Shown: positions 1 to 11,373, counted from the first letter of the stretch. The stretch: 64,000 bases of DNA from Conus ventricosus (GCA_018398815.1 CM031609.1:39277002-39341001); one strand, 5' to 3'. Made by a program: numbers and translations. The notes: a model not told the origin generated them from the letters alone.

Positions 1-623
1 TGGAAGGTCATGTCTAAAGCTAAATACAACTGAAAATATCCATAGCCTACCATACTGACAAAAATGTAGGAAAAGACTGTGCAAGATAAAACAGACACTG
101 AAAACTCAATCTGTACGACAAGTCTGATGCCATTTGTTGCAAAGTGCTCAGACAAGCTGCCTGCCTGCAAGATATGCAGATATTCAATTCACAACACACA
201 CACACACACACACAACACACACACACACACACCGCATAAACCCACAACACTGAAAGGAGTCAATAAAGCTTTCACAGTGCTGAAATGTTGAAATCCTCAT
301 GCATTTGCCTACTTGCACAACACAACTCTTCCCTGAGCAACAGGAGAGAAGACTACAGACAGAAGTACTTAAGGCCAACCCCTACCACAGTCACGGCACT
401 ATGTCAGTGACAGAATACTGTTGAATTAGAAAGGAAGGCTTGATATCTAAACATGTGTACATCAAACACAATTCAAGTTTCAACACACGAACACTTCAAA
501 CCACAGGGAAAACAACAATGCAGGTTGTAAATGTCATTAGAATCAGCTCTGTTCCACTTTCACCATCATGAACAGTCAAAACCCAGAGACATCTATGACA
601 ACTTTACAGCTGATGACTCCTAC
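1..623. other. ZNF236-like intron 16, partial
   Basis: No exon with acceptable borders is seen on either strand. A CA microsatellite occupies about 190-233. Confidence 0.5.
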
Positions 624-721
624 CTGGGCTGCAGAATGTTCTGCATGTGGTGAATGCCGCTGGTGGGGGTGGTCTGCTGGATCAGCCCAGAGTTCAGCCC
701 GCTGATGTCTAACTGCTGCGT
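624..721 (-). CDS. ZNF236: ZNF236-like exon 16, last exon in window
   Basis: 98 bp, phase 0 in, 2 out: TQQLDISGLNSGLIQQTTPT ... HHMQNILQP. Acceptor CTCTTGCAG, donor GTAGGA. The following exon is not found in 1-623, so it lies beyond the left edge. Confidence 0.7.
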
Positions 722-1806
722 CTGCAAGAGATCGTCAGCATCTGATTACTGCACTCTGACCAAACATCACAACTCAAACACAGGAAACCTAGCCGTCAGT
801 AATGTGTTCGCTGTTCTTCTTTCCTTCCTCAGATCTTCTTTCCTTCCTCAACTAGAACCCAGACGCTCATCACCGATAAAAAAATTTTCATATGAATATT
901 TATTTATTTTCATCTTCAGGGTAACTGCGTTCTGGCTTCCTGAATGATGTCTGCACATGATGACCATGCCTTCCATCTCACTGAAACAAGATGAATTATT
1001 TTTCTTCTAGAGTGGAATGAGATTCAACATGTGTGCATGGTGATTTTGCAGGGTTTTTTTTATCATTTTATTTTCGTAACAGATGTGTTTGCACATGGGA
1101 CCTTGATTTCAAGTCTCACTGGAAGGACCTGGACAGGGATGCAGTCTGCAAGATATATCTCCAAAGGCCACATCTCTTCTTGTATCTGTTCAGGTCACAT
1201 TTCACCGATTTCAAAGGTAGAATACAATGTTAATCTGAAATGATCTACATTTTTTTAACACAAAAACCTTGGCCATTTAGAAGATTTTTACTTTGAAGCT
1301 CTGATCTAAGTTGGTGTTTTTTGTTTGTTTTTTACTTTACAGCTCTGATTCAAGTTGTTTGTTTGTTTTCTCTTTTTTGCAACTGTTACAAAATACATGC
1401 CTAGACTTAAATTCCAACGCCAAAACGATTTAAAGACTCCTAAATTCTGACCCTAAACCATACTTATCCTGACCCTAACACACATTTACAGCCATCCAAG
1501 TTCTGTCCTAAAAACATGTTTAGGCTTGCTCTCAATGTTAAAGGATAGGAAGGAAGTGCTTTTCCTGTACAGACTGAAGTACTGATAAGGAACAGATTGC
1601 TTTTTCCCCCTTTTAGGTGCTGAGGTTACAAAAAACGTCCATATTTGCGGTTCTCTCACCCTGTGCCAAGAATCGAGTGATCCCGCATGGATTTGCACAC
1701 ACTTCGCCACACCCCCGACCACACCCTCCTCTCTGGGCGACACCTCTCGCTCTCTCTCCCTAACGTTGCGCTGAAGAACGTCAACAACAACAAAGGAGCT
1801 ACTGAC

Positions 1807-2052
1807 CTGGAAGGTGAGCTGGTTCTGCGACATGGGGGTGAGTGGAGGGGGCATGGGCTGGGAGGGCTGGGTGGTGGTGGTGAGGGCGGGGCTGTTGAGG
1901 GAGGTGCTGAGCGTGGGGTTCAGCGGGGCCGATGACAAGGGCTGGGTCAGCTGGTCTCCCAGTTGTGGCTGCAGCGGAGTGTTGAGCTGACCGAAGCCCT
2001 GCTGGCCGCCCAGGGGGAAGGTCTGGTTGAACCCAGGCTGCTGGTCGAACAC
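1807..2052 (-). CDS. ZNF236: ZNF236-like exon 15, Q/P/T-rich spacer
   Basis: 246 bp, phase 0/0, acceptor GAGCAG, donor GTCAGT. Product VFDQQPGFNQTFPLGGQQGF ... MSQNQLTFQ is Gln, Pro, Thr and Leu rich, low complexity. Likely disordered; function not recognised. Confidence 0.72.
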
Positions 2053-2707
2053 CTGCTCACACAGATTCGTGATCACCAGGTACATTTTTCTATTTTTAGT
2101 CTTCTTTTTATAACTTGTGTGCGTGTGTGTGTGTATGTGTATGTGTGTGTGCGCACTCACAAGTGTGTATGTGTGCAGGGTGTCCATGCTCCCTCACTGG
2201 AAAAGGGGAGAAAAAAAAAGAAAACTGCCTATGTGAGACTCAAAAGAATGGACCCCGGATTTTCTCCTTACTAGGGGAATTCATTATTCCCCAACCTACA
2301 TTCACACTTCTTCTACAGGTGGCACCTGAGTAATATAGGAGGGGTTTTTTTGCCCCTGTGCAGGTCATGACAAAATGGGAGTGACGTTGAGCTGTGTTGT
2401 GGCATATTGTGAGCCTTTGTGTGTGCTGTGCAGTGCAGTGGTGTGCAGTTTTCAAGTCCTAATGTTGCCTCACGTCATGTTCTGAAATGCCTTGTGTCAT
2501 GTCATGAACACTCACACATTCAAACACATCTACACAAACACTCTACACCAGTGATAATTCTTACGCATAAATGTGCGTCTCTAACGCATAAACTTCCCAT
2601 CTGACGTACTGGAATTCAGGTACACTGGAATTATAAGCATCTCTTTTCTAATATATTTCTGTCTCTTTCTCTGTGCATTTATGTGTGTGCGCCAGCGAGA
2701 GCACGCT

Positions 2708-2708
<1 letters not shown>

Positions 2709-2783
<75 letters not shown>

Positions 2784-2790
2784 TGTGTGT
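2709..2790. repeat. (GT)n microsatellite
   Basis: About 80 bp of nearly pure GT dinucleotide in intron 14. Further CA/GT tracts lie at 3484-3602, 7241-7432, 7957-8057, 9241-9283, 14742-14790, 22319-22392, 37151-37226 and 42308-42412. They create many spurious open frames. Confidence 0.95.
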
Positions 2791-3057
2791 TTTCACTACA
2801 CTTTCTATTAGTTATTAATGGTGACCCCCTAAATATTTTTGTGACCCCCTGAAAATTTGGAAGCAAGTTTTTCGTACCAAGTCTGACCCCCTAACTTTTA
2901 GGAAATAATTATCACTGTACACAATCTTTCTTTCTCTCTCCTCCTCTCCCCACCCCCTCTTCAATTCCACTCGTCCATCCCCTCTTTCACCCATTCTACT
3001 CCCCCCCCCCTCCCTTCCCTCTTCCCCATTCCTCTCTACCTCTCTCTCTCCACACAC

Positions 3058-3337
3058 CTGCTGATTCAAAGTCTGCTGCAGAGTGTGGTCCAGAGTGGAG
3101 CCAGCGAAGGCGTCGGTCAGCCCTGTGCTGTTCAGGTCGTGCTGGGACAGGGTGGAGGTGCCTCCCATGTCAGCGGACGGCAAACCGGCCAAACCGGCCG
3201 TGGCCTGTGCATGACCCAGATCAGCGTCGTTGTCAGTGGTGACCGACTCTTCGTTGTCCACCACCCCAACCTCCTCTACCACGTCTGCCGCTACGCCCTG
3301 TCCCACATCTTGCAGCGACTGGATGCTGACCTCATGA
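3058..3337 (-). CDS. ZNF236: ZNF236-like exon 14, acidic/Q-rich spacer
   Basis: 280 bp, phase 2 in, 0 out: HEVSIQSLQDVGQGVAADVV, then an acidic block (VVDNEESVTTDNDAD), ending DHTLQQTLNQQ. No domain. Acceptor is GCTTTCAG after an A/T run. Supports the shared region following the second finger cluster. Confidence 0.82.
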
Positions 3338-3872
3338 CTGAAAGCAAAAAAAAAATGTCCACCACTGTTACAATGCAACATCGCCTCTTTGGAGGAAGAG
3401 ATGAATAATGGAGATTAGACTGCTCACAGAACACAACGACACATTATAGACTTCTTTTGCATGCGCGCGTGCGTGCAAGCATGCGTGTGTGTCTGTCTGT
3501 GTGTCTGGGCCCGTGTCTGTGTCTGTGTCTCTGTGTGTCTGTGCGTGTCTGTGTGTGTGTCTGTGTGTGTGTCTTGTGTGTGTCTGTGTGTGTGTGTGTG
3601 GGCTGTATATTTGTGGGTGTAAGAGGGTGACTTTAAAATGTAATGTATATTATGCACAAAAACTCATTGGTGCATGAATAAAACTAAATCTACCACAAGT
3701 AGCATAAACAACAATAAAAGTTTCATTAAATACTCAACAACACAAGTTTTGCTTCCCTTTATGCAAAAATGGCTCAGAACATTGATAACCACAACCTTTT
3801 TCCTCTTTCGCTTGAACACCATGGTTCCCGAACAGGGACACCAACTCCGTCCCAGAATCAACTCATCCTTAC

Positions 3873-4122
3873 CGATGGGTCTTCATGTGTTTCTTGCAGT
3901 TGACGGAGGTCTTGAACGTCTTCTGGCAGTAGGGGCACATGAAGGGGCGCACCTCGCTGTGGGTGGACATGTGACGCTTGAGGGAGCCGTTGGTGGTGAA
4001 GGCGGTGTCGCAGACCAGGCACTTGTAGTTCTTGATGCCGGAGTGGGTGCGGGCGTGGGCCTTCAGCACCCCACTGGACACGAAGCTGTGCAGGCACTGA
4101 GAGCAGCGGAAAGGCTTCTCCC
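3873..4122 (-). CDS. ZNF236: ZNF236-like exon 13, three fingers
   Basis: 250 bp, phase 1 in, 2 out, acceptor GCGACAG, donor GTAAGG. Fingers [42 protein letters not shown] and [21 protein letters not shown] are the last in this window. Phase joins to exon 14 as THR|HEVS. Confidence 0.95.
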
Positions 4123-4194
4123 CTGTCGCCCACAACATCCATCATCACTTGGATGCAAAGTGAGGCGACTGCAGGTGGAAATCCATACAAATCT

Positions 4195-4494
4195 TTAAAA
4201 AGTTTAACTTCTATATCCGCCAAACATGAACAAATTGATCGCAAGACAAAACACGATGCATTTATACCTCTTAGGTCTTCTTCAGGCAAGATAAACAACA
4301 CTCAGGACCAACGAGAATGAAGAACGAGCAATCACTTATCAAATTTGGCACAAGAAGGGCCAATGTTCTTCATTTTCGTTGTCCTGAGCGTTGTTTATCT
4401 TGCCTAAAGAAGGCCTAAGAGTTGAAACAAATTGTGTTTTGTCTTGTGATTTGCTTGTTCATGTTTGGCGGATATAGTACTTAAACTTTTCAAG
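4195..4494. mobile_element. Foldback element with about 130-bp inverted arms
   Basis: Left arm 4195-4325 and right arm 4364-4494 are imperfect reverse complements around a 38-bp centre. Shared blocks include CTATATCCGCCAAACATGAAC, CAAGATAAACAAC and CCTAAGAG. Both arms contain a decayed CTGAAGA-stem-GAAAC pattern like that at Penelope-like element ends (4266-4286 minus; 4402-4428 plus). It could be an inverted pair of Penelope termini or a MITE; no protein and no clear target duplication. Confidence 0.7.
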
Positions 4495-5729
4495 ATCAAT
4501 CACCGGTGATAATTTCGACATGTGCAGACAGGAGAAAAGAGAACAGACTTCAATTAACAAGTCAATGTAACTGTACTGGAAAATAATAGTTTGTCTTATT
4601 TTTTTCTGTCAGACAATCGTTCATCCCAGTCAAATAAATACATAGATATTCTGCACATACACACAAGTGCACAACACACAGGCAGGAGGGTGCTTTAAAC
4701 AGATAGGCTTTCTTAACATGTGTAAGTTAAAAACCACTGTTTCACTTCTGTTGAACCATCACATCGCTTACAGTGTTTATAACAACCTTTTTTCATGTCC
4801 AGTTCATGTATACATGTACATAGGTTTTTAAGAAACATGTGTATGTCTCTGCATGCATGTTTTTATGTATGTCACTATGTATGTTTTGTTGTACAGTACA
4901 GCTGGTAAAAATACAGTCATCTATAACTTGAGTGATTACGTTTAAGTGCACTAAGGCCCTTAACTCTTTCATCCCTGGTTGTCTGTTGGACATTACTTCC
5001 CCTTATTCCTATGTTTCTTAGTTACAAGCAGTACCCTTCATTCCTGGGTTTCCAGGAAAAAAGTAAACAAAGAACAGGGTGTGTACTTCTGATTCTTTTG
5101 TGTGACTGGTGTTTCTACCGGACTATAACATATCATACACCATTGTGTACAGAAATGGTGCCGGCACATTTTGATCCGGTTTTCCGACCCCTTTGTCGCG
5201 TATTTGGTGACACACAGGTGTCAAGACTGGTGACAACTACTAATTAATTCAAACTTGAAGAAACAAAATGTTATACAGCGCTCAAAAACATGCGAGCAGC
5301 AAAAACCATGCACGTAACTCACAGCCTGATGACCTCCGGTAAATCCACTTCAAAGAATGCTTCACAAGTGTCTTGGTCAGTGTCACCATGTCCAAGGAAA
5401 AAAATGCACAGCAATGATAAAAATGTCCTCACAGTACTCCTTCTGCACTATGGTCTTACCAAATTCAGTGGTCTTTGCACAGTATTTGTCCAAAAGTCAC
5501 ACTTCGAGTTAATGTCAACAAACAACACACAACATGTCAGTCTTAGAAAATGATGCACTGCTAGTGTCACAGTGTCAAAGTGTCGCACGTGAAACCAGGT
5601 GTCACACAAAGGAAACACGGGTGTGGTACACCTTTAAACAATCTTTCTGATTATTGCAACACAGATATTCATTGCACTTTTCGCACATCATCGTTGTCTT
5701 GCCTTACTTGAACGGATTGTCACTGTATT

Positions 5730-6196
5730 TCACAACAGGCTGTGTTGACTCATATTGTTTGTGTCGCGTGACACATACCACACAGGTGTGATCTTTTCCA
5801 ACACATGCCACTGTTTTTTTTCTGGATCAGTCTGCCGTTTAGTGTTAGCATTGTCGTTTGCAAAACTGACTAGCTTTGAAAGGACTGTATCAGAATAGAA
5901 CAGCTTAAAATAATCCACTGCCTTCATTGACATATCGAGTATGCGCACAGGACCGGGGCGCTGTTCGAAGTTTTTCCGAGGTGTGCGTGGTTCAGTGAAA
6001 CCCCCACCTGTCCAGTCAAATCGTGGCTGATTGTAGTTAAGTGGAAGATTTCATCACCAGTATCACTGTCATATTCGTTGATGGCATTGGCAAGTTCTGC
6101 TCTCTCTTCTTCTGTTAGATCAAGCAGATCGAAGTCATCGGCTACACTGTTGTAAATTTCGTCGTCAGAAAAGTGATCGCCGTCTGCGTTTTCTTC
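5730..6196 (-). pseudogene. piggyBac-like transposase N-terminal fragment
   Basis: Acidic N-terminal segment (EENADGDHFSDDEI..., about 6050-6195) and a later segment (AVDYFKLFYSDTVLSKLVSF) are in different frames with stops between, and the first Met codon (near 6204) is followed directly by a stop. The catalytic Asp region is absent. No function is expected. Confidence 0.6.
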
Positions 6197-6393
6197 ACCC
6201 TACATCTTCTCAGTAGGCACTAAACAGTGTGCTCTCACAGTCAAGTCAAGATAAAATTTCGGTTCCAGACACTTTCCCACGCTGAGGAAGTGAGCAGGCA
6301 TGACTTGTCTAAACAACCCGCGAGTCCCGTTACAAGGCGAAGGCCGCAATGACGCGCCAACCATGTGACAGGTGGGCGCGGATTTCAAGGCCT

Positions 6394-6514
6394 GAACCGC
6401 TGCAGCGGGTTGCCGGATGGAAGGAGCATGTTTCTCTGAACCGCTGAGGCGGTTTTCAGGAATGAAAGGAGAAGATTTGTCAAACCGCTCTAGCGGTTGG
6501 CAGGGATGAAAGAG
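6394..6514. repeat. Three 44-bp hairpin repeats at the piggyBac-like 5' end
   Basis: Units start at 6394, 6438 and 6482, exactly 44 bp apart. Each opens with a short palindrome around AACCGCT...GCGGTT and continues with a GGATGAAAG-like block; the last unit merges into the terminal inverted repeat. Subterminal repeats of this type bind transposase in several DNA transposons; that role here is an inference. Confidence 0.75.
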
Positions 6515-6843
6515 TTAATTAATAAATGACTAACTTGACAAACCAATACCAATCCTCCAACAAGATCATCAAACTAGAGAAGACAGATCACTGCAATATC
6601 AGAGATATCTACACTCAATGACACAATGAAAGCCCATCCATAAACAAACAAAAAATGTTTCAATATACTAGAGTTTTGGAACAACTAATATCAATACAAC
6701 CATCTTCGGGTGTGTAGTGATGTACGTATGTCGTGCACACAGGCGAGCTTGTGAATGTGCACGTGCTTAAGTACATAAACGTACTTCAAAGTGCAGGGAA
6801 AACAGGGTGTATCTTCCAAGTTACAAGCAAAGGGCGGACGCAC

Positions 6844-6990
6844 CTGTGTGAGAGCGTATATGCTGCTTGAGGTGACTGGACTTCTTGAAGCCCCGCTGAC
6901 AGTAGGCACACTTGTAAGGGCGGTCCACGGTGCCGCTCTCCCCCAGGTACTGGTGAAACATGGAGTGTTTGGGCAGCTGCTGGATCAGGC
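6844..6990 (-). CDS. ZNF236: ZNF236-like exon 12, one finger
   Basis: 147 bp, phase 1/1, acceptor CACTCAG, donor GTGCGT. Begins [15 protein letters not shown] and carries [21 protein letters not shown], ending HTG. Joins exon 11 (DTG|LIQQ) and exon 13 (HTG|EKPF) in phase. Confidence 0.92.
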
Positions 6991-7298
6991 CTGAGTGCAG
7001 GGCAAACAGCCAAAGCCACATATCATCCGCATAGAACACAGCCAAAAAAATAGCAGCTTCAACTTCATGCGAGTAAAATACCTTCCCGATGTACACTCTC
7101 TAACACTTGAACGACAGCGAGAAGACAGTGGTAGAGTGAGTGAGAGAGGAAGATTAAAAAAAAAAAAGAATAGCACCACAGGGAACTAAATGATTTCATT
7201 TTGGTAAAATACGTCTCTACTTGTAATCATTTGTTCGACACTCTCACACACACACGCAAACACACAAACACAAACACAGGCATACGCACCCGCGCGCA

Positions 7299-7332
<34 letters not shown>

Positions 7333-7515
7333 CACACGCACACACACACATGCATGCACACACACACACACACACACACGCACACACACACACACATGCA
7401 TGTGCACACACACACACACACACACACACAACTCAACAAACAAACCAACTCTGGAAAAGACTGTGATTACCACTGAAGTGAAATGAACACAAACTCTAGG
7501 GGACAACCCACTCAC

Positions 7516-7710
7516 CAGTGTCAGTGATCAGAATGGGCTCCTGCATTGGAATATCCTGCAGCATGTCACTGCGGGTCGCACGCTTGAATACGCGGCGGGG
7601 GCGGGGATGAGGGTTGTTAGGGTCTCTGAAGTGGGACATGACGTGGGACTTGCGGTGGGCGGAGGTGCGGAACTTCTTGTCGCAGTGCTGACAGTCGAAA
7701 GGTTTGGCAC
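7516..7710 (-). CDS. ZNF236: ZNF236-like exon 11, one finger and linker
   Basis: 195 bp, phase 1/1, acceptor CTGTTCAG, donor GTGAGT. It has no Met in frame and so is easily missed. Encodes CQHCDKKFRTSAHRKSHVMSH, a basic Pro/Arg-rich linker (NNPHPRPRRVFKR, possibly a nuclear localisation signal) and IPMQEPILITDTG, a conserved family island. Confidence 0.88.
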
Positions 7711-8062
7711 CTGAACAGCGAATTTCAAATCAATTCATTACATCTGACACAACTTACTAGACACCACATCACTAGAGTGAAACACAATGTCTCAGCTGGG
7801 TAAGGAGCATGCAACAACATTTACACAGAGACCAGAGGGGGAAATAAAAGATGGACACAACAGTGACAAGAAAATGGCACCTTCAGAAAATGCCAATCCA
7901 TTAAGGAGAACAATGAACACATTTGAAGAAATCATTAAAATAATCTGCAGAATTTTACACACACACACACGCACACGCACACGCACAACACACACACGCA
8001 CGCACGCACACACACACGCACACACACACACACACACAACACACAACACGCACACACCCTAC

Positions 8063-8321
8063 CTGTGTGGAGGCGTAGATGCACCTTCAGACTTCCCTGA
8101 GTGGAGAACAGTTTGTTACACTCCTCACATCTGTAATCCTTCACCCCCGAGTGGGTCTTGATGTGGGCTGTCAGCGTGGACTTCACAGCGAAGGCTCGGT
8201 AACACTGCGTGCACTTGTACGGCTTCTCATGCGTATGGATACGGATGTGCCGCACCAGGTCACTGGGCTTCTTGAACTCCTTGCTGCAGTATGTGCACTG
8301 ATGCCATCGCACACCATTGAC
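8063..8321 (-). CDS. ZNF236: ZNF236-like exon 10, three fingers
   Basis: 259 bp, phase 0 in, 1 out. Begins VNGVRWHQ and carries fingers [42 protein letters not shown] and [21 protein letters not shown]. The THEKPYKC linker and the [17 protein letters not shown] block are strongly diagnostic of ZNF236. A CA repeat lies just 8 bp past the donor (7957-8057). Confidence 0.95.
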
Positions 8322-8499
8322 CTGCACAACAGGTCCTTGGCTTCAACATCTAGGTCTTCTTTTTTTCTTTTCTTTTTTGATTATATGATTCCATTAGTTG
8401 CTTCTTATTCCCATACCAACAAAATGGCAACAGATACATAACAACACTGCGACTATCTAATCAACGCATGTACATGAGTGTTTCAGTGAAGAATACTTG

Positions 8500-8640
8500 T
8501 TAACCTTTACCAGCCGAGTCGTGACAAAAGTGGACGACAGGATTTCTCTCCCTTGAGGCGCGTCGTCCAAGTCCGGACGACGGACAGACAGCATTACATT
8601 CTGCCGTGTCGTCCACAATCAGACGACAGGAACATAAAAA
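8500..8640. repeat. TTAA-bordered end with GTCGTC/GACGAC palindromes
   Basis: TTAA at 8500-8503 is followed by CCTTTACCAGCCGAGTCG and then several inverted TCGTCC/GGACGA motifs, including the palindrome TCCGGA. This looks like one end of another piggyBac-type element. No matching right end with TTAA was found nearby, so this is tentative. Confidence 0.35.
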
Positions 8641-9436
8641 ATTCCTACACTTTCCATGAAATGGTCCAAGGGAAATAACCTCTGTAACTAGTCTTGGGGA
8701 TGTTGGAACGAGTTGTCGACCATACTTTCAGTGGCCTATTGTGAACTTGGCTGACCCCAGAGCTTTGAAACAAAGGAACTGACGGCGAGCCACGTGGCGC
8801 GCGTATTTCCTGTGCCAGAAAAAATGTCGGACAGGCGAAGGGGTGGTAGCGATTTCTCGCGCAATGAAGGCTTGAAATCGTATTACAAAGTAGATCTGGT
8901 GATGATTGGAGTTGAGTGTTTGTTCTTTCCTGTGACACCTAACACAAGACCGTCAGTTGTTGTAGAGCTACCGTAAAAATAAATTAAAAAGTGGCCAAAT
9001 CTGTGCGTCAGCAGGAAATGAGCGCTGTGCGCTGTGCGCGGCAGCCTGGAATCGTGCCGTTGTGCCGCGTTCGGCTGGAAAGAATTAATGCTAGTCTCTA
9101 CTCCAAACATACCGATGCGTGCTGGGTATTTTACAGTTTCTATAACCCCTCGAAAGATGAAAAGGATCACAGGACCTTTCAGGTGTCTATCCGATCTTCT
9201 GCATTCATATATATATCTCTCTCTATTGATATCTATATATATATGTGTGTGTGCGTGTGTGTGTGTGTGTGTGTCTGTGTGTGAAGAAATTCAGTCAATG
9301 ACAGGTTTGCAGACAGGCTAGATCAGAAAAATCCCTCTCTACTCTACATCGAACAGGCATCTCAGGACTTGGACTCAACCCCCCCCCCACCCCCCAGCAC
9401 CCCACCCAAAAAAAAGAAGAAAAAAACCTATCTTTT

Positions 9437-10091
9437 CAAAATCGGAAATGAAATGAGGTAGGGAACAGTAAACGATGAACAGTAAACAAGTGGGGTATGT
9501 TCTGCTCCCATAAGGAAACCTAACACAGAGTAACTTTTATTCAAGACTGGCACAGCCTTTTAAACTTGAATAAAGTCGGACAAATACATAGACGAACAAT
9601 CTAATAGTGGGGGAAAAACAAGCGCAGGCCAACAACTGAACTGTCTTCATAGTAATGACCTGGCAAAGATTTGGACTAAAGGAGGGAGGGGAGTTTGAAG
9701 ATGGAGAAACATGGGAACATGAAATTAAAAAAAAAAAAAAATGTTAGAGATATGAAAACTCTTCACTAGCTGCATAAGGGAACCATCGCAATCCCTTTTC
9801 AAGGCAGATATATTTGTATTGCCTGCTCCGAGGCCTTTCGCCCGCTGGGTCGGGACTCATCAGGTAGACACGGCTGGTTGCGTATGCGCTCCCGGAGTCA
9901 AATAGAGACACACCACAGTCCATAATACTGTGGTGTTCTCACCACCATGGGTGCAAAAAAGAATCCAATAGCACCCGCAAAGCAGCCAGCGAAGAGTAGT
10001 AAATGCAACCAAACGAAAGTGTGGGGAGGAAAAAAGTTGCTGTAAAACTAAAGACATTATGCAAATAATATAAAATGTAGGGGACAGTCTT
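9437..10091 (-). repeat. Repeat unit copy 1 with hammerhead-like core
   Basis: About 655 bp, nearly identical to 10193-10852 and, inverted, to 10853-11373. On the minus strand it has CTGATGA, a GTCC/GGGC stem and GAAA (9836-9863), preceded by a region able to form a hairpin. No coding potential. Could be a pseudo-LTR of a Penelope-like element or a retrozyme unit. Confidence 0.75.
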
Positions 10092-10192
10092 TGAGCCTAC
10101 GCCTGAGGATCCACCCAAAGATGCAAGGGAGATCAAAAGACAAACACATAGACAGACAGAAACAAATACAAATAACCTCAATTTAATCAAAG

Positions 10193-10852
10193 CAAAATCG
10201 GAAATGAAATGAGGTAGGGAACAGTAAACGATGAACAGTAAACAAGTGGGGTATGTTCTGCTCCCATAAGGAAACCTAACACAGAGTAACTTTTATTCAA
10301 GACTGGCACAGCCTTTTAAACTTGAATAAAGTCAGACAAATACATAGACGAACAATCTAATAGTGGGGGAAAAACAAGCGCAGGCCAACAACTGAACTGT
10401 CTTCATAGTAATGACCTGGCAAAGATTTGGACTTAAGGAGGGGAGGGAGAGGGGAGTTTGAAGATGGAGAAACTGGGAACATGAAATTAAAAAAAAAAAA
10501 AAAATGTTAGATATGAAAACTCTTCACTAGCTGCATAAGGGAACCATCGCAATCCCTTTTGAAGGCAGATATATTTGTATTGCCTGCTCCGAGGCCTTTC
10601 GCCCGCTGGGTTGGGACTCATCAGGGAGACACGGCTGGTTGTGTCTGCGCTCCCGGCGTCAAATAGAGACACACCACAGTCCATAATACTGTGGTGTTCT
10701 CACCACCATGGGTGCAAAAAAGAATCCAATAGCACCCCCAAAGCAGCCAGCGAAGAGTAGTAAATGCAACCAAACGAAAGTGTGGGGAGGAAAAAAGTTG
10801 CTGTAAAACTAAAGACATTATGCAAATAATATAAAATGTAGGGGACAGTCTT
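10193..10852 (-). repeat. Repeat unit copy 2 with hammerhead-like core
   Basis: Direct repeat of copy 1, separated from it by about 101 bp of unrelated sequence. The core lies at 10597-10624. A few substitutions and small indels distinguish it from copy 1, showing that they are not a simple assembly echo. Confidence 0.75.
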
Positions 10853-11373
10853 CGCTGGCTGCTTTGGGGGTGCTATTGGATTCTTTTTTGCACCCATGGT
10901 GGTGAGAACACCACAGTATTATGGACTGTGGTGTGTCTCTATTTGACGCCGGGAGCGCAGACACAACCAGCCGTGTCTCCCTGATGAGTCCCGACCCAGC
11001 GGGCGAAAGGCCTCGGAGCAGGCAATACAAATATATCTGCCTTCAAAAGGGATTGCGATGGTTCCCTTATGCAGCTAGTGAAGAGTTTTCATATCTGTAA
11101 CATTTTTTTTTTTTTTTAATTTCATGTTCCCAGTTTCTCCATCTTCAAACTCCCCTCTCCCCTCCCCTCCTTAAGTCCAAATCTTTGCCAGGTCATTACT
11201 ATGAAGACAGTTCAGTTGTTGGCCTGCGCTTGTTTTTCCCCCACTATTAGATTGTTCGTCTATGTATTTGTCTGACTTTATTCAAGTTTAAAAGGCTGTG
11301 CCAGTCTTGAATAAAAGTTACTCTTGTGTTAGGTTTCCTTATGGGAGCAAAACATACCCCACTTGTTTACTGT
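10853..11373 (+). repeat. Repeat unit copy 3, inverted
   Basis: About 521 bp, reverse complement of most of copy 2, directly abutting it and so forming a large imperfect palindrome (arms over 500 bp, spacer about 96 bp). Ribozyme-like core on the plus strand at 10981-11008, with an upstream 6-bp hairpin AGACAC/GTGTCT. Confidence 0.75.
10981..11008 (+). ncRNA. Hammerhead-ribozyme-like core
   Basis: The conserved CTGATGA box is followed by a 4-bp stem (GTCC...GGGC) with a 9-base loop, and GAAA: the invariant catalytic core of hammerhead ribozymes. The same core occurs at 10597-10624 and 9836-9863 on the minus strand. A hairpin upstream could be stem I, but I could not place a convincing stem III with the required U-H cleavage site. 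Activity is therefore uncertain. Confidence 0.45.

Larger units (their letters stand above)
4964..6514 (-). mobile_element. piggyBac-like DNA transposon remnant
   Basis: Terminal inverted repeats CTCTTTCATCCCTG (left) and CAGGGATGAAAGAG (right) are each flanked by TTAA (4960-4963 and 6515-6518), the piggyBac target site. Inside, minus-strand translation near 6050-6195 gives a very acidic stretch (FSDDEIYNSVADDFDLLDLT) typical of piggyBac transposase N-termini, and 5730-5948 gives MKAVDYFKLFYSDTVLSKLV, resembling the start of the transposase domain. The catalytic part is missing, so the copy is internally deleted. It lies in intron 12. Confidence 0.75.

Noticed and set aside
7184..7515. Cys/Val-rich frames such as VCVCVC
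   Set aside because: Translations of GT microsatellites; the same occurs at several other dinucleotide tracts.
7528..7728. 66-codon minus-strand frame overlapping exon 11
   Set aside because: It is in the wrong phase; the splice-compatible frame gives a proper C2H2 finger and a conserved family block.
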